Notes: generated by a model not told the origin, from the letters alone. 64,000 nucleotides of DNA from Oreocharis arfaki (GCA_013398015.1 VZRR01013895.1:620001-684000), one strand, 5' to 3'; positions 27,401 to 40,404 are shown, counted from the first letter of the stretch. Numbers and translations: made by a program.

Positions 27401-28846
27401 GAAAGACTGTCCCCAAAACAAGAACTGTAAGCTGACAACATCAAAAGTTAAAATTGCATTTAAAAGAAATTCTTCTGTTTTGAAGAAAGACACGCAAGCA
27501 GCAATTTTCATAATTAAATCCCCCTGCAAAGTCCACAGCCCCCAGGTCCTCTATGGAAAATGGAAGCCTTCTGCTGTGAAATGAGTCAGCAAATCTGTAA
27601 CTGAGCCTTCTGCACTGAGCTCCAAGCGCCTTGTACACTGCTGACTTGCCTCTCACAGAAAATGTTTAGGAAAGAGCCTGATGACAGGGGCAGACATGTA
27701 GGGAGAGTCATCACCCAAGGAGATACAGACAAAATGCACACCGATATCAGCTCGGCCCCGATCAGGCAAAAGAGTCAATGGATTCCCACTGAGAGCCCCA
27801 TCCAGAAATCCCCATGTGAAAGGCAGCAAGTCTCTTATTGCAGGATGTACACTGGGAGATGCTGCCATGTAGATCAGCGACTGGCTCTAATGCTGGGCGT
27901 GGGTGGTGGCCACAGCAGGGTCAGCCACACAACAAGAGATGCAGAGACATCTGCCCTGCTCTCTCGCAGAGGGCAGCGACTCAGCAGCACTGAACTCCTT
28001 GTGCTGCCCCAGTTATGTACCTCAATTGCTGTCTAAATAGTTGTGAGCTGAGGAAATACAAAGTGTTCAACCCTTGGGGGTATGCCGTTGGTCCTGTTCT
28101 GACACACTTGAGTGTGAAAAAGCTTTTGTTACAAAGCTTGTGGAAGTTTTCAGTTCTACCATCAGCAAATAACTAAAGCTGATTATTAATGCAGGCACAC
28201 ATCAGTGTAGCTACACAGATCTGTACCTGCTGGAGACTCGTTCTCTAGGTTTACTGAGATGTTCTTCATGAGAAGTGAGGGTAAAGGCATCAGCACAAAA
28301 CTTTCCAGGCAGAGGTGGCGCTCCAGTTAATCCAGAGCTAGGATAAGGTGTCATGTCAAATTGTGTGTGTTTCCTGGAAATCTTTTAGAAGCCATCTTGC
28401 CATTCACCTGTGAATACTCCTTCTGTACCTAAAGGCACAGTTAAGCCTATACCCGTTTCACATGAACATGACTAAAGTAAAGTTTCACAAGATTTACCAA
28501 GCTTTCCCTAAAAACCAGACTGGAAAATCTTAAACAAGCCATAAAAAGGCTTCCTACTGGAAAGAAGCCACAGGATAAATCTTTAAGCAAAATTGACTTT
28601 CTATTTGAATTTAGGTCATTTGGCCCAATGTGGCAGAATTTTAACAGCTGTAGTACCTCTGGAAAACTCCTACTTTAAGCGGTTTCCAAAAAATATTTCA
28701 GTCAATCACATAGAGAAAAGAATAATTTTTTTTAAAAAAGCAGGCAAATCATCATGTTGTGCATAATTTCTCTTTACTTCCCCATAAGCTACAAGAAGTC
28801 AAAGCATAAAAGGAAATTAACTGTGGGTACTTTTAGTAGTTGTTTT
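21430..28846. other. Non-coding stretch, no recognised gene
   Basis: Frames are short; 124 codons (27662-28036, plus) is the longest and is unlike any protein I know. Two interrupted poly-A runs (22736-22760) and purine-rich patches (about 25528-25556) are present. No retroelement ends were recognised until the solo LTR begins at 28853. Confidence 0.65.
22736..22760. repeat. Interrupted poly-A run
   Basis: 15 A, one G and 9 A in a row. It may be the tail of an old retroposed copy on the plus strand or slippage. No SINE-like body is recognisable upstream. Confidence 0.85.
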
Positions 28847-28852
28847 CTAACC
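28847..28852. repeat. Target-site duplication, left copy (CTAACC)
   Basis: CTAACC directly precedes the LTR's TGTTGC end and is repeated exactly at 29517-29522 on the other side. Six-base duplications are typical of alpha/betaretrovirus-like (ERVK-type) integrases. Confidence 0.85.
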
Positions 28853-29053
28853 TGTTGCAGTGCTAGGTGCTGCTTAGCTGCTGCAGCTTTCCCTGGGAGC
28901 GCAGCGGGGGCTTCTTGGGACAAGGCAGGGATTCTCTGCCCTCCTGCAGTCCATCTCGGACGCCCCGCACCGCTGCTCCAGCTAGCTGCCAGCCTGCAAC
29001 TTCAGTGATGGCAAAGGAGGTGAGAAGGCTCTCCTCATGGCACTGCAAAGGTC

Positions 29054-29059
29054 TTTATT
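29054..29059 (-). promoter_or_regulatory. LTR polyadenylation signal AATAAA
   Basis: TTTATT on the plus strand is AATAAA in LTR orientation. It lies about 114 bases after the TATA box, as expected for the R region of a compact LTR. The cleavage site would fall about 15-25 bases further, near 29030-29040. Confidence 0.75.
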
Positions 29060-29172
29060 CCATGCTGCCTCCCCAAAGCCTGAAGCCAGCACGCGGGCTG
29101 GCCCCCAAAGGCAGAGGAGAGGAGCTGTTGGCAGGCTGCTCCCAGGGGCAGAGGGGNAAAGGAAGGCGTAAA

Positions 29173-29180
29173 TTTTTATA
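29173..29180 (-). promoter_or_regulatory. LTR TATA box (TATAAAAA)
   Basis: In LTR orientation TGTATAAAAATTTACG sits between the CpG-rich U3 and the AATAAA signal. A transcription start about 25-30 bases downstream, near 29145-29150, would define the U3/R border. Confidence 0.75.
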
Positions 29181-29516
29181 CAATAGGAAAAATGGTAAAA
29201 CAATGCAAAATGATGATGTCGTTGGTTGATGTTGACTTTGGAGATCGGTGCCGGCTGAGCTCTCACACTGCACTTGCTTTCAAGATTTTTCTTGCTGGGG
29301 CTTTTAAGACAGTGTCCTTTTCTGGTAGCTGCTTGTCCCACCTCCAGTCCCGTTGTGTGGGACCAGGAGGAGACGGGGGGCCACGGCTCTACGCTGACAT
29401 CTCTCGGGACAGGCTGGCCCGTGCTTTCTCGGGGCCGGCTCTGCCCCGCCGGTCCGGTGCTGGGGCCGCGGCGGCTTGGCACAGCCCCGGGGCCGGGGGA
29501 GTCCCGGCTCGGCACA

Positions 29517-29522
29517 CTAACC
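29517..29522. repeat. Target-site duplication, right copy (CTAACC)
   Basis: Identical to 28847-28852 and directly adjacent to the CA end of the LTR. The lack of divergence between the copies argues against great age. Confidence 0.85.
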
Positions 29523-32500
29523 AGTTATTTCTGTGTTCTGTTTGCATGAGAAATTGAAGGTAAGAGGTTTATGTGCAGATGCCACACTCCTCTGAGATCA
29601 TCTCTTAACTGTCATGAGACAGAAAAAGCAGTCATTTGAGAACATCTGCCTCTGGCAGAACTATCTTTTTTCCTACCTCAGTTAAAATTATCCCTAGGCA
29701 AAACCAGGCAGAAGCTTTGAAACATTTGCAACAAAACATGAAATTGCAAACATGTAACCACATACAATTAAGCTTTATTATGAACGTGAAAACATGTGCC
29801 AAAATGTGAAGAATGGTCCTTGCTAGTTTGCACTGTGTAAGCACAATGTTTTGCAGAATGGCTCATTTTGCTCCAGATAGCAGTTCTGTTCCCAGATCTG
29901 AACAAGACAAGCTCACACATCTCTCTGATACCCAGCTGCAGATGGTAATCCCATCCAGCAGCACAAACAGATTCAGGAGAAAAAGCAGCTCTGTAGCTCA
30001 TGTCAGATGCCTGAAGTTGGATAGTATAAACACTATTCCTTCTGCAAATGGTCAGGACAGAATCTGAGAAACATCGACTAGGCATCCTGAGTTTCATTTT
30101 TAGCATCTTGTAGGGCATAGCTGAATAAGGAATTGAAATTGAATGCAGGGATTCACCGGAGTGTCTTCCAGTGAAGTGGTCACTTTTGCCCTGAAAAGGG
30201 CTAAGGATACAGTTGTGTCTTAGCAATGGTTTTGATCACCACTGCCTTCATTGAAAAGGAAAACCGTGAAGACCAGAAACTGGTTAATTTGTCTGTGCAA
30301 CAAGAAGAAAATGAAGCCTTTCAGTCAATATGTAGGATTTAAATTGATAGTCTCTCACAGCTGAAATGCATTTTGCTGCAAATGGTGGGAAAGAATGGGA
30401 CTGGTAGAACAAACCCTGGCTCTTATGCCCAGAGATTATTAGCATCCATTCAGACAAAGCAGCTGAGCCCTAGACATGTTAAAGTTTTCCACCAGAAAAC
30501 ATATAAATCAACATCTCCTCATGACAAAAGGCTTGGGTTAAATACAGTCAAGATTTGAACTCATGACTCCAAAAAGTCAAGACTTCAAGAGTGTCTTACT
30601 CTAGTTTGTTAAGATATACCTGAAAAAAATCGATTTAGTTTTCTTCTGTCAGGAAGACTGAGATACGCTGGCAAAACGAATCTCAAAAGAATCTGTGAAT
30701 GGAGAGTGAGCTTTAGCATACCTAAATGTTATGTGCCTAACAAACAGACAGAAGGCTTAAGTCTGCAAATTGAGAAAAGGGGATCCTGGAAAAGCAGGGT
30801 TTGGGAGAGTGTAACATCCTGCTGAGGCAGCTGGACTGGCAACACAGGAGGGAACCTCCTCCATTTTGGTGATCTCAGTTCCTAAGGAAAGGTGAAAGGA
30901 CAGTGAGATACAAAAGTTTAAAAGCCACATCCCTTTTGCAGATGGGAAATAGTGACCAAACATGGTAGAGCCTGCTGATACTCATATCTAGTCACAGAGA
31001 GAGCACTAGAGGGGCTTTGATAGCCTCTAAGTCACTGCTCCCACCCCTAATGTGTACAGTGTGTATTAATATATTTCATACATTTTCTTTGGCAAGTTTA
31101 ATGGAAACAGAGGCTTTCAATGAAAAGGCTAAATGAGCCAAAACTCACAAATACCCAGCTATACTGTCTATACATGCTTTTATTTCCCCCGCCTTCCTAT
31201 TCCCCCTTCAATAAAAGAGCATTTAAGTGATATTTTTTCCACTTGGCTCATGTGGAAGGTGAGCTGATCTGTACTGTGAAGTTCTATATTGGTCCCTCTT
31301 TCATTTTTTCAGAGACCAAAAAGGGAAGGAATAGAAAACAGCCTCTTTAAATGAAATATGCCCTTGTCAAAACAATTTAACAAATGGAAAAGGCATGCCC
31401 ATTATGCTAGTTTTCCAGAAGTTCATCAACCTCACTGTTAAATCTTAGCATGTAAGAAAAATTACTCTATTTGTTCTTTATGGTTTGTTCTCAAGATCAA
31501 AGTGCTGTGGGCTGGAGGGTGTTTGACATCCAAGAAACACTCATTGCTGCAATATTGTCTGTAATGCCTTTTGTTAGTTTTGTTTCTTTATAAGGCTTTA
31601 AAGAACAGCAGTCAACACTTGCAGCACACTGGCATCCCATCAAATGCCAAACTTGTCCTTTCAGAGCACATGTGAGGATAATATTTTTATGACTCTTACT
31701 GTGGTTTTCTCCTTTCACTAGGTCCTCTGATAGAAGCAACTGGAAATTGTCTTGCATCCCAATCTCCTTTCACTTGCAAAAGATTTGTGCAACAGACAAG
31801 TTAATACTATTGATCCTTTCTTTTAAAGAGCATTAGAGCCTTATATAGATAATACCAGCAGTTCATGTTGGACCAATCTATAAATCATTAGAGACTTCAT
31901 TTTGGGTTTTTATTTTGTTTTGCTTTGATTTGATTTTTTTTTTAAATAGAACTTGTTGTCCAATGTAAATTTTTGAGTGTTTTTATTTAGCTCCTATCAG
32001 ATGGTGGATGATATTCAAAGGGCTGAAAATGTATGTCAGTGACATAAAACTGCTTTATTTAACCAAACCAGTTTAACTGACTGAATTAGCTGACACACAC
32101 TGTTTCAGTAGAAACATTTCAACACCTACGGCTCAGTTTCAGAAAAGCAGAGTTTCAGTCAAGTTCAGTTAGCTTAGCTGAGGTAATGTGATTTAAAAAG
32201 CAACTGCTCCAAACCTCATACAACTGTAAGGATGGAAATATTGTTTACTTCTAGAAGGTAACCACAGTTACAAACACATCCTTCTCTCTGCAAATGGTGA
32301 GCTTAATTGAAACAATGAATCAAGCGCAAATGCCTTTTCTACAGATAAAGAAATATATTTATTATTTAAAATATATATAATTTTATATGTCCTAAGGGCC
32401 ATAGATCTAGAATGATCACCTGGCTCAGGTAAACTAATCCCTAGCTCTCAGAAGCAGCCTTCTTACAGATAATCCCCTTTATAAACTTATTGACCTTTGT

Positions 32501-35500
32501 GTTCTACTATGTTTTGTGCTCAAACTGTTCCCATGGAATAGTCAGAGTTTTGAGCTCAGCCACTTTAATAGTCAGGAACCTCTTTTTTAACCCCAATCAA
32601 AATGTACTCTTGGCCAGTTTATACCCCTCTGTTCCTTTGCCAGCATTGCCCTTCAGATTAAGAGTTATTTTCTGCCACGATGTATTTAAAGAGAAAAAAT
32701 TTGCATGCTCTCTCAAGTTTTGCCTTGCCAAGTTAAACAACCAACCTCTCCTAGCTCCTGTTTGTAAAACAAATTCTCCATTTCCCTGATCATCCCCATA
32801 GCCTTGTCTATGCAAACTTCAGTTTCAGGTCATCTTTCTTGAACACTGTTACAGTCAAAACCATTTGTGGTATCTTAAATGAGGTCCCATTAATGATCCC
32901 CCTATGCAGCTTGTAATACTTCCTTATCTGGAATTATCCTTCCTGAGACATCCTAGCATTTACCTCTTTCATACCTGCACAGCTTATAGGCAGCTTGTAA
33001 CAGAGTGAGCCCTGTATATTTCTTGGTTGTTTCCAGCTGATGACCTCACAGCTTAGAGCAGCAAGTTTCAATAAGAGCCCCCAAATGCATGATGTCATCT
33101 TCTGCATCCAGAAATTTTACCCCATTCGTAGTCCTCAACATCATCCAGCTCTTTATGTGTACTATCCCAAATTCCCTTTGTACTTTCGTCTTGAACTCCC
33201 TTTGCACCCTTGGTGCATCCCAACTTTGTGTCCCTGCTTAAAGAATCATGCAGCAACAGTTCCCCAGGATTAATTTGAAATTAACAAATAATTTTTTTAA
33301 AAACCCCTTTATTTCTGCACATCAGGTACAACATACCCTGAGTGCTTTTCAAACCAGTAAGAAAGCCAGATGAGTAAATTGAAGTTGGGAGAAGATGGAA
33401 AGCTACAACCAGCATAGTCACAGCACTGCTTTAAAGGGACACTGAGCAATGTTCCCCTACGAGAGCACTGCAGAGATGAATTTAACAAGGTCAGCTTGAG
33501 TGGGACAAAGTACAGAGTTGCTCATGTGCTCTGGAAGGTTACTCTGTAAAAGGCAGTGTGGAAGATGGCATGGCAAAGTTTGTGCAAGAAGATAACAAAA
33601 AACCAACAAATTATTTTCATTACCTGATAGAACAAAGCAAGATCAAAAAAAGCAACCTAATGAAGCAAAGGCAAGTAGGGACGATCAAAGACACATCGAA
33701 TTTGATACATGGGAGGGTTTCAACTAAACACTGATAAAATACAGGAAGCTAAAGGAAAGGTATTACATAATCTAAACAATAAACACAAATTATGATTATT
33801 TCTAGCAAAACCACATTTGTAATGAAATGTGTTTAAATGAGAAGACAACTGAATCCAAGAACGTACAAAGAAGAAAGATCTCTTCACTAAGGTAGATTCA
33901 TGTTGTTAAAGCAACATGTAAAAGATTAAAGAATATTTTTAATGTCCAAGAGAGAAAGAAATTAAATCTGTTAAAAAAGAAATTGAAGATTTGCAAGATG
34001 AAAAACTCTTCACTTGACTTAAGAGACTTCTGAGAACAAAAATTTTCAGGGGGAGAGGAAACCAATGACAGGTTAAAACAAATAATTATATGATTTCTTT
34101 TCACCTTCACCAAAAGCCTTTTTTTTCTTCTTCTTCTCAGCTAATCTATCTTCTCCTAACTTACTCCTATTGTAACAAAGAAATTCTTCATTCAGCAGAA
34201 ATTATTCCCACCTTATACAATGCCTTAGAAAACTGGTGTCAAACATACTACAGTCTGCTGAAATTACTGATGTTAAATCAACCACCAATCAATTACATTT
34301 GAAGCCTGCTGTCAGCTCACCAGCCAAAAAAGCTGTGATTTGCTAAATATGCTTGTCATTTTCCCAAAACATGTGTGTTTTAAAACTGCTTACTAGAATG
34401 ACAACACAGGGACTTCTGCATGAAAATCAACAGCACCAGATGCCTACAATGTTTTCTCAAGTAAAGAGCAGAGAAACAACCCAGCAGTCCCTCGAGAACT
34501 ACAGATCCCAATCTTCCAGCTGAATAGCTGAGAGCTCACAGGTGCACCCAGGCTCTTACACACGGAGCTGGACGGCAATGTGGTCGTGTGGGCTGCAAGG
34601 ACATGGTTCTCTTGTCTCCATGAAGGATAACCCAGTCAAAGAAATGTTAATAGCAACAAACAGAAACAGAACACAAACAACAGTGCTTCTTTTTCTCTCT
34701 AGGGAAACTTGCCTAGTGATTATGAAGTTAACACTTACTGCATATAAATTGCTTTCTGTGTGGTAGTCTTCTTCAGTCAAATAAAGAAAATAAAAATAAC
34801 CTTCCTTTCCTCTTCCTAAATGTTGAACTCTCTTGTTTGGGACAGCACCAAGAGGACATATAGATAAAATTAATATTTATTTCAGATAATTGTGTGGAAT
34901 ATGCATTTGTTTGAAGATGCTAACATGTATTTTAATTACATGTAGAATTTTCCCAAGGTTTACTGAAACATTCCATAAAACACAATGTGCAACATAATAT
35001 AATGTTAAATGTAAGAATTATTTAATCTCTTTTACAGGTGGACATGCACATTTTGGGAGAAATTCATCCTACAATTAGAGTGCTCTTTTTGTTTTTTTCT
35101 GCGTTTTTACAATGCCATTATGAATAAACAATGAGATGCCGAAAGTGAATGAAATAGTTCATACTCTGTGGCTCCCCAAGGTGTTAAGAACAGCAGTCAG
35201 GAAATGAGCTAAGAAAAGCCCACTCTAGCATTTAAATACTAGTAATAGCAGCACATAATATTAAAAACTTCACCTAAAAAGACCCTATGAGAACATAATT
35301 AATACCTCATCTAGAGAAAACAAATAGAAGAACGTGAACAGTTTTAGAATTTCTCTTTTACAAAACATCACAAATATAAGGAGAAGCTCACTGCCCACTG
35401 GTTTTCTAAGTGCTAAGAGCCAAACAGAGCCAAACGGGGAAAATTCTCAATGATTTCTCAGAAGACAATAGTTTATCTAGAACATACCATAAGCTAGGCA

Positions 35501-35620
35501 AACCCCTAATTTCCCCTTGCAAGACAGAATAGTGCTCAATTAGCAGTTTGCTACCTAAAGTCTCCTTCTACACCCATTTTGTAGGTAAACAGCATAAGTT
35601 TCTTTCTTGTACCAAGTGAA

Positions 35621-35646
35621 GCTTCTCACAACTTGCTTCTCACAAC
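35621..35646. repeat. Two-copy 14-bp-period direct repeat
   Basis: GCTTCTCACAAC occurs at 35621-35632 and again at 35635-35646. This is minor slippage with no implied function. Confidence 0.8.
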
Positions 35647-36299
35647 AAAGTTCAAAACGTCATCCTGTATTTGCCCAGAGAGCACAGACTGGACTTGATC
35701 ATCTTCTCCTGTCCAGCTGCAGCCAAAGTACCCACTGCTTCCCTTTGTTCATCCCTGCTGCATCTCAGGTTGCTGCAGTCCAACAAAGCCTACTAAACAC
35801 AGTGCAGAGCTTTTCCTAAATTTCATCAGTTAATGCCAAAGCACGGGACACACCTAACACGCATCTACTGCAGAAACCCTGAGAAAGCAGCTCAGTCATA
35901 CAGCCCACTCTTATTCTTCCAAACACCACCCTGCACAACTCATCTCAAGTGCCCACATTTCATATTGAACTGCCCCCCACCTGTGGCAATCCTGTTCTCT
36001 AACTCATTCCACATCGCCTCAAATGGAGGAACAAACCATGGGTATGAAAAAGACATAAAGAGGTAAATTAAAGAGAAATTCCTCCAAAATACCATGCAAA
36101 CATACATGAGAGTTATAAAAGGTCAAACAACAGATTAAGGCCAAATTTTAAAAATTTTGGTATTTGTACATCATGCTCACAAGAAGATATTCCAATTGCA
36201 TTTTCTTTCATATCTCTTTTCTTGTGCACAGCTCGAAGTGCTTAAAACAACCTAAAGAAATAAAATAGGGGAGAAAACATAATCAAAATTAATTAGTGA

Positions 36300-36321
36300 C
36301 ATAAAATAAGTTTATTTTATG
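36300..36321. repeat. AT-rich hairpin, 10-bp arms
   Basis: CATAAAATAA and TTATTTTATG pair perfectly around a GT loop. The AT-rich composition makes chance occurrence plausible. Confidence 0.75.
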
Positions 36322-37312
36322 CCTAGAATTTACTATTACATTCATCTAGTGTGACTTCTGCACACAACACAGACCACCAGATTTCACAAAGTAGCTCCAG
36401 AATTCAATCAATATCTTTAAAGGACTCTGTTGAAAAGCCTTACAGCCTGGAAGGTCTAAGCAACACATCAAACAAAGCCCTTAGATTTTCCTGATTGCAA
36501 TTACAACCAACACCAGAGAATTTTATCTGCAAACAGCCACTTTTAAACAAAAAAGAAATGCAAAGCTAGTGATCTGAATCCTGCACACTGACGTATGACT
36601 TGCAGTTTCATTCAGAACTTAAAGACTGATAAACAGTCACAAGTTACAAATTTCAGATCTTTTGGTGAATGCATACCTTTATTCTTTTTTCTTCTCCTCT
36701 TCTGCCTTTTCATGAATCCTTATTCAAAAGTGACACATTTGTTCAGTTCAGGGAGATTCTTCTCTCTGGAGGGGAAATAATTTTTATCAGTAAGACTCCC
36801 TGGTGATCAGGTAGACTTGGAACTGCTGTTAATCAGCCTTTTTGACATGGTACCTTGAATAGCACTTCCCATGATGCTTTGTGTGCCTACCTTAATTCTT
36901 TCCTTTTGAACTCACCATGACTTATAGGTGTCTTTTTTTCCTTTTGTGTGTCTGAAGTTATCCCTCTATTAACTTTAATTGGAAAGGTACCTTTTGTTCC
37001 CCTAGAGGAGTCATATACTAACCACTGAACTCCCTAGGCTCAAATTTCTGGGGTAGCAAGAGTTCCGTTTTCTGACAACTCGTAAAAAAAAAAAAAATCC
37101 AGAGGAAAAAATTGATGTCTTTATTATTGCTAATAACATAAATTATATTTACACTAAAGATGAACAGTTGCATCCATTTATGTCAGCAAATACAGAGGAT
37201 TCTACTGGAAGTCACGCTGAGTTCAAAAGAAAGGAATTAAGGGCAGACACACAGAACATCACAGAACCCCGACCCATGCCATCTCCAAACCCTACTGAAA
37301 GGTATGCTGCTA

Positions 37313-37328
37313 AAATAAATAAATAAAT
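37313..37328. repeat. (AAAT)4 microsatellite
   Basis: Four perfect AAAT units. Short and unremarkable. Confidence 0.85.
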
Positions 37329-38757
37329 AGCCTTTTTCTGAGGCACTGGCAGAAATGTAAGTTCTTTCATAAAGGCAGAAGTAACAAAGCTTTGTTTCCT
37401 GTAGACTTGTGCCTCTCCCTCACAATACCGCTGTTGGCAAGGGAGAGGGGACACATCCAGGCCAGCCTGCACCTCGCTGTGCTCCAATTAGCCCCACAGG
37501 ACACCTACACGGGATGGCCAGACTCTTTCCAACCACAATATGTTACAGCTGAGTTCCCATCTTTCCCTCAGTATTTGCTCTCATTTGGGGCTTGTCCACC
37601 AACCAAATTTTTTTTCAATTAATTTGTCAGACCTTCTGGGACTTGCTGCTTTCCAGGTCTAGAAGAAGCTGTGCAGAAGCCCTACAAGTTTCTGTGAAGT
37701 GACAGGCATATACTTTGGATGTAACACATTGCTCTAAGAAAGCTAACGAAAAGTAAGATATCCTTTTGCATTTTATTGCACATTCAAGAGATTTGTTCTC
37801 ACCTACTTCATAGCCTGATCATGGTCACATAAAATGCTAAAGAGAAAAGATGTTACACATCGGGCTCTGAGTCAGATGCAATGTTTGAACCTTCCTAGAA
37901 AGCTGAGTTTCATCACCTTCACGCTGTTCAGCTGTTTGCATCCACAGAATGTGACCCAATCTTCTTGATTTTCTTTGTACCAGAAGAAGAATTTGGACTA
38001 AGGAGGGCCAGGGCAGCAATACATCCGATTCTGCTGTCCCACAGCTTCAGAAGACCCTGAGTTAAAGCAGCAACTACCACCCTCTCTGTACTGACAGATG
38101 AAACATCCCTACCAGCAGTATGTCAAGGATTAGCACAGAGTCAATGGCCCACTCCTACGGGTGCACAGGATTTTGCCAGCTGGACAGAGCTGACTCATTT
38201 CTTTCTGCATAGGGTGTCTCTGTTTTTAAAACAGTGTTCTTAGGGCAGCTGGTAATTGTATTCATGCTTGAGGTAAGTGATTGAGTGAGCTACTGGCCCT
38301 GTGTCATACTCCTGTGTCTAATTTAGCGCATTAAAATATCTGCACTTTTGAATCCTGCCTTATTTCTCCCATCTTCCTTTTTACCATTGGCCATACGTTA
38401 CAAACCCGAGGTGTTGCATCCTCCTAAGAATTATTACACAAAACTCTCCTTGCCAAAAACCTGCCAGACCAGAGGATAGGGTTAAAATTGCATCCCCTCT
38501 GGGTTTGTTGCAGCTGAGTCCGAGTCTTCAGCAAACTTGTTTCTTTTCTCAAAGCCATGCAGCCAGGGTGCTGCCAGGCATCCCTCAGATGAAGTGGATG
38601 CTCTGAATATATTTTGGCTGGGGACCCCCACTTTGGGCATCCAGCCCAACAGGGCATGGGGTCTCCAGCACCTGCTCACAGGGCAGCCAGCACAGGAGAG
38701 TGGCTGACCTGGCAGCACCCCTAATGGGGTGCATTTACCAAATATTTTACTCACATG

Positions 38758-38897
38758 TGTCATCCCTGGCAGTGTTCAAAGATGGGGCTTTGAGCAACCC
38801 AGTCTAGTGAAAGGTGTCCCTGCCCGTGGCAAGGGGGTTGGAACTAGACAATCTTTAAGGTCTCTTCCAACCCAAACCATTCCATGATTCTATGATC
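38758..38897 (+). mobile_element. CR1 LINE 3' end fragment
   Basis: The segment carries the CR1 3'-terminal signature: GGTTGGAACTAGACAATCTT, then a TCTCTTCCAACCCAAACCATT block, ending in two 8-bp copies, CCATGATT and CTATGATC (38882-38897). CR1 elements are 5'-truncated non-LTR retrotransposons without poly-A tails and dominate bird repeats; this copy keeps only about the last 140 bp. The left border is approximate. It has no coding capacity. The sequence is close to what I recall of CR1 consensus tails, so it may belong to one of the younger bird subfamilies. Confidence 0.93.
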
Positions 38898-39214
38898 ATT
38901 TAAGTGTTGCAGGCAGAAAGGAAGTGTGACAGAGCACTGCTACTTGAAGTGGCCCAGTGACTGTGAAAGGCATTGAGTGAAAGGACTCACAGAGAGGAAA
39001 ATCCTATTTATTCACCCAAACTACATACCAGGCAGCTGTTTGCTTGTCAGGACCCCAATCTCAACCATGACATGAAAATGATGCCCTAGGAGGAAAGACT
39101 GCTGCACTATCCCCTTCCTGAAGATAGACCTGGCTAGCCCTGTTTAGAAGCTACAGCAATGCATTCTGAAAGGAGGAGAAAATGAGATGGAAAGGTTAGT
39201 GGGTCAAAGACATC

Positions 39215-39665
39215 CCTTAAGGACAAAAAGAGACTCAACTCGGGAAAAATTAATGTAATTTATTGCCAATTAAAACAGAGTTGGGTGCTGAAACAAAAAT
39301 TGAATGACCACCTTGCTACCATCCACTACTTTTCCCAGGCTCATCTTCTCTCCCGACTCCTCAACTCCCCTACCCCTGAGGTGTCCTGCAGTCGGCCTGG
39401 GGCTGTGCCCATCTGTGCCCAGCACAGGGCAGCCCAGCCTCACCCCACTGACACCCCTGTGGCCCCTGTCAGCACCTGCCCCCAGCCTAGGGCCACACTG
39501 AAGAGCAGTGTCACAGCCAGCGCCTTTGCAGGGCCAGCCGTATCATCGGGCCACCAGCCACTGACCCTGGAGAGCCACGGGGTGCCCGGCAGCCCCAGCC
39601 AAGGCTGCTCCCAGCCCACCTCAGCACGCCAGCACTCGGGCTGTTCCTGGCACGTGTGGTTAGCG
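39215..39665. mobile_element. Probable LTR-type repeat fragment, GC-rich
   Basis: A short AT-rich module (39240-39305, with TAATTTATTGCCAATTAAAA) is followed by a pyrimidine-rich stretch containing CCCAGGCTCATCTTCTCTCC and then about 300 bp of strongly GC-rich DNA (about 39360-39665). From memory this order resembles a long-terminal-repeat family common in songbirds and other birds, but I cannot verify it and could not locate TG/CA ends or a target-site duplication. A 128-codon plus-strand frame (39285-39671) runs through it, proline/serine-rich and not a recognisable protein. The abrupt composition change supports an inserted element. Borders are approximate. Confidence 0.4.
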
Positions 39666-40404
39666 CACTGACAGAAAGCAGCAGAGGGACAGAACTTGCA
39701 GTTCTTAGAACCAGTGTGTAATTTTCTCCTTTCCTATCCAAAAAGGTAGTACAAACAGAGCTTTCCTTACCATATAAACAAATTATTTTCTGGGAGGGAA
39801 AAAATCCCAGGCAGCAGCTTTTCCCAGTGTGATTCACATTGTTGGGGAAGTTTCTGGGAAAGCAGCCTTGCAAGAATTTTGGCCTTTAGGTCTGAGGTAA
39901 CAGGCAGTAATTAAAAGTGAATTAAAATGACCATCAAGCTAAAAGAAGATGCTCCAAGCCACAACACCAGCAGCCTTCTCTGCTGGGACTTCAAGGCTGC
40001 CTGCTACTGGCTCCAAAATTATTTCATCTTCATCCCTCTGACTGCCAAATCGCCTCAATTCCCAGCTGAGGCAGCACACTGAGGAGATTGCACAGAGACT
40101 GCTCAAAAGGAAAGCCAGCCCTGGAAATCTTTCCTCCAGCCCAAAGAGCAGCTGCTTGAGCACAACCAAGGCCATGCAGAGGGTGGAAATAGTCTTTCAT
40201 ACATTCTCTGTGGGCTCGAGGGGAAATTAAGTTCTGCCATTAAGGGAGAAAGGGAAGCAAGCCCTTAGCAGTGGTCATTGACAGGACCTGTGCTGTCATG
40301 CCCTGCTGGCAGGGGCGTCATACACAGCTCTGATCTGCACCAGCCAGGTCCTCGGGTGCCAGTGGTGGTCAGCCCAGCACTCAAGTGCTAACTGCTGCAT
40401 CTCC

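Larger units (their letters stand above)
28853..29516 (-). mobile_element. Solo LTR of an endogenous retrovirus (ERVK-like)
   Basis: The 664-bp segment starts TGTTGC and ends GGCACA on the plus strand, so it is bounded by canonical TG...CA in either reading, and it is flanked by the same 6 bp, CTAACC, on both sides. Read on the minus strand it has LTR order. A GC- and CpG-rich U3 (29516 to about 29370) comes first, then a TATAAAAA box at 29180-29173. About 110 bases later there is an AATAAA polyadenylation signal at 29059-29054, followed by a U5 of about 190 bases ending in GCAACA at 28853. No gag, pol or env sequence adjoins it, so this is a solo LTR left by recombination between the two LTRs of a former provirus. 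The 6-bp duplication points to an alpha/beta-type element; the exact family would need a repeat library. The intact duplication suggests a fairly recent insertion. One unresolved base (N, 29157) lies inside. Confidence 0.92.
29523..38757. other. Non-coding stretch, no recognised gene
   Basis: Frames are short, and the 152-codon minus-strand one at 30226-29768 has no recognisable motif. Simple features include a 10-bp-arm hairpin (36300-36321), a two-copy 14-bp repeat at 35621-35646 and (AAAT)4 at 37313-37328. AT-rich low-complexity patches occur near 32350-32395. I see no CR1 tail or LTR boundary here. Confidence 0.65.

Noticed and set aside
28982..29557. Overlapping open frames on both strands (up to 177 codons)
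   Set aside because: They lie inside the solo LTR and cover its U3/R/U5; long frames there follow from GC richness, and one even crosses the N at 29157.
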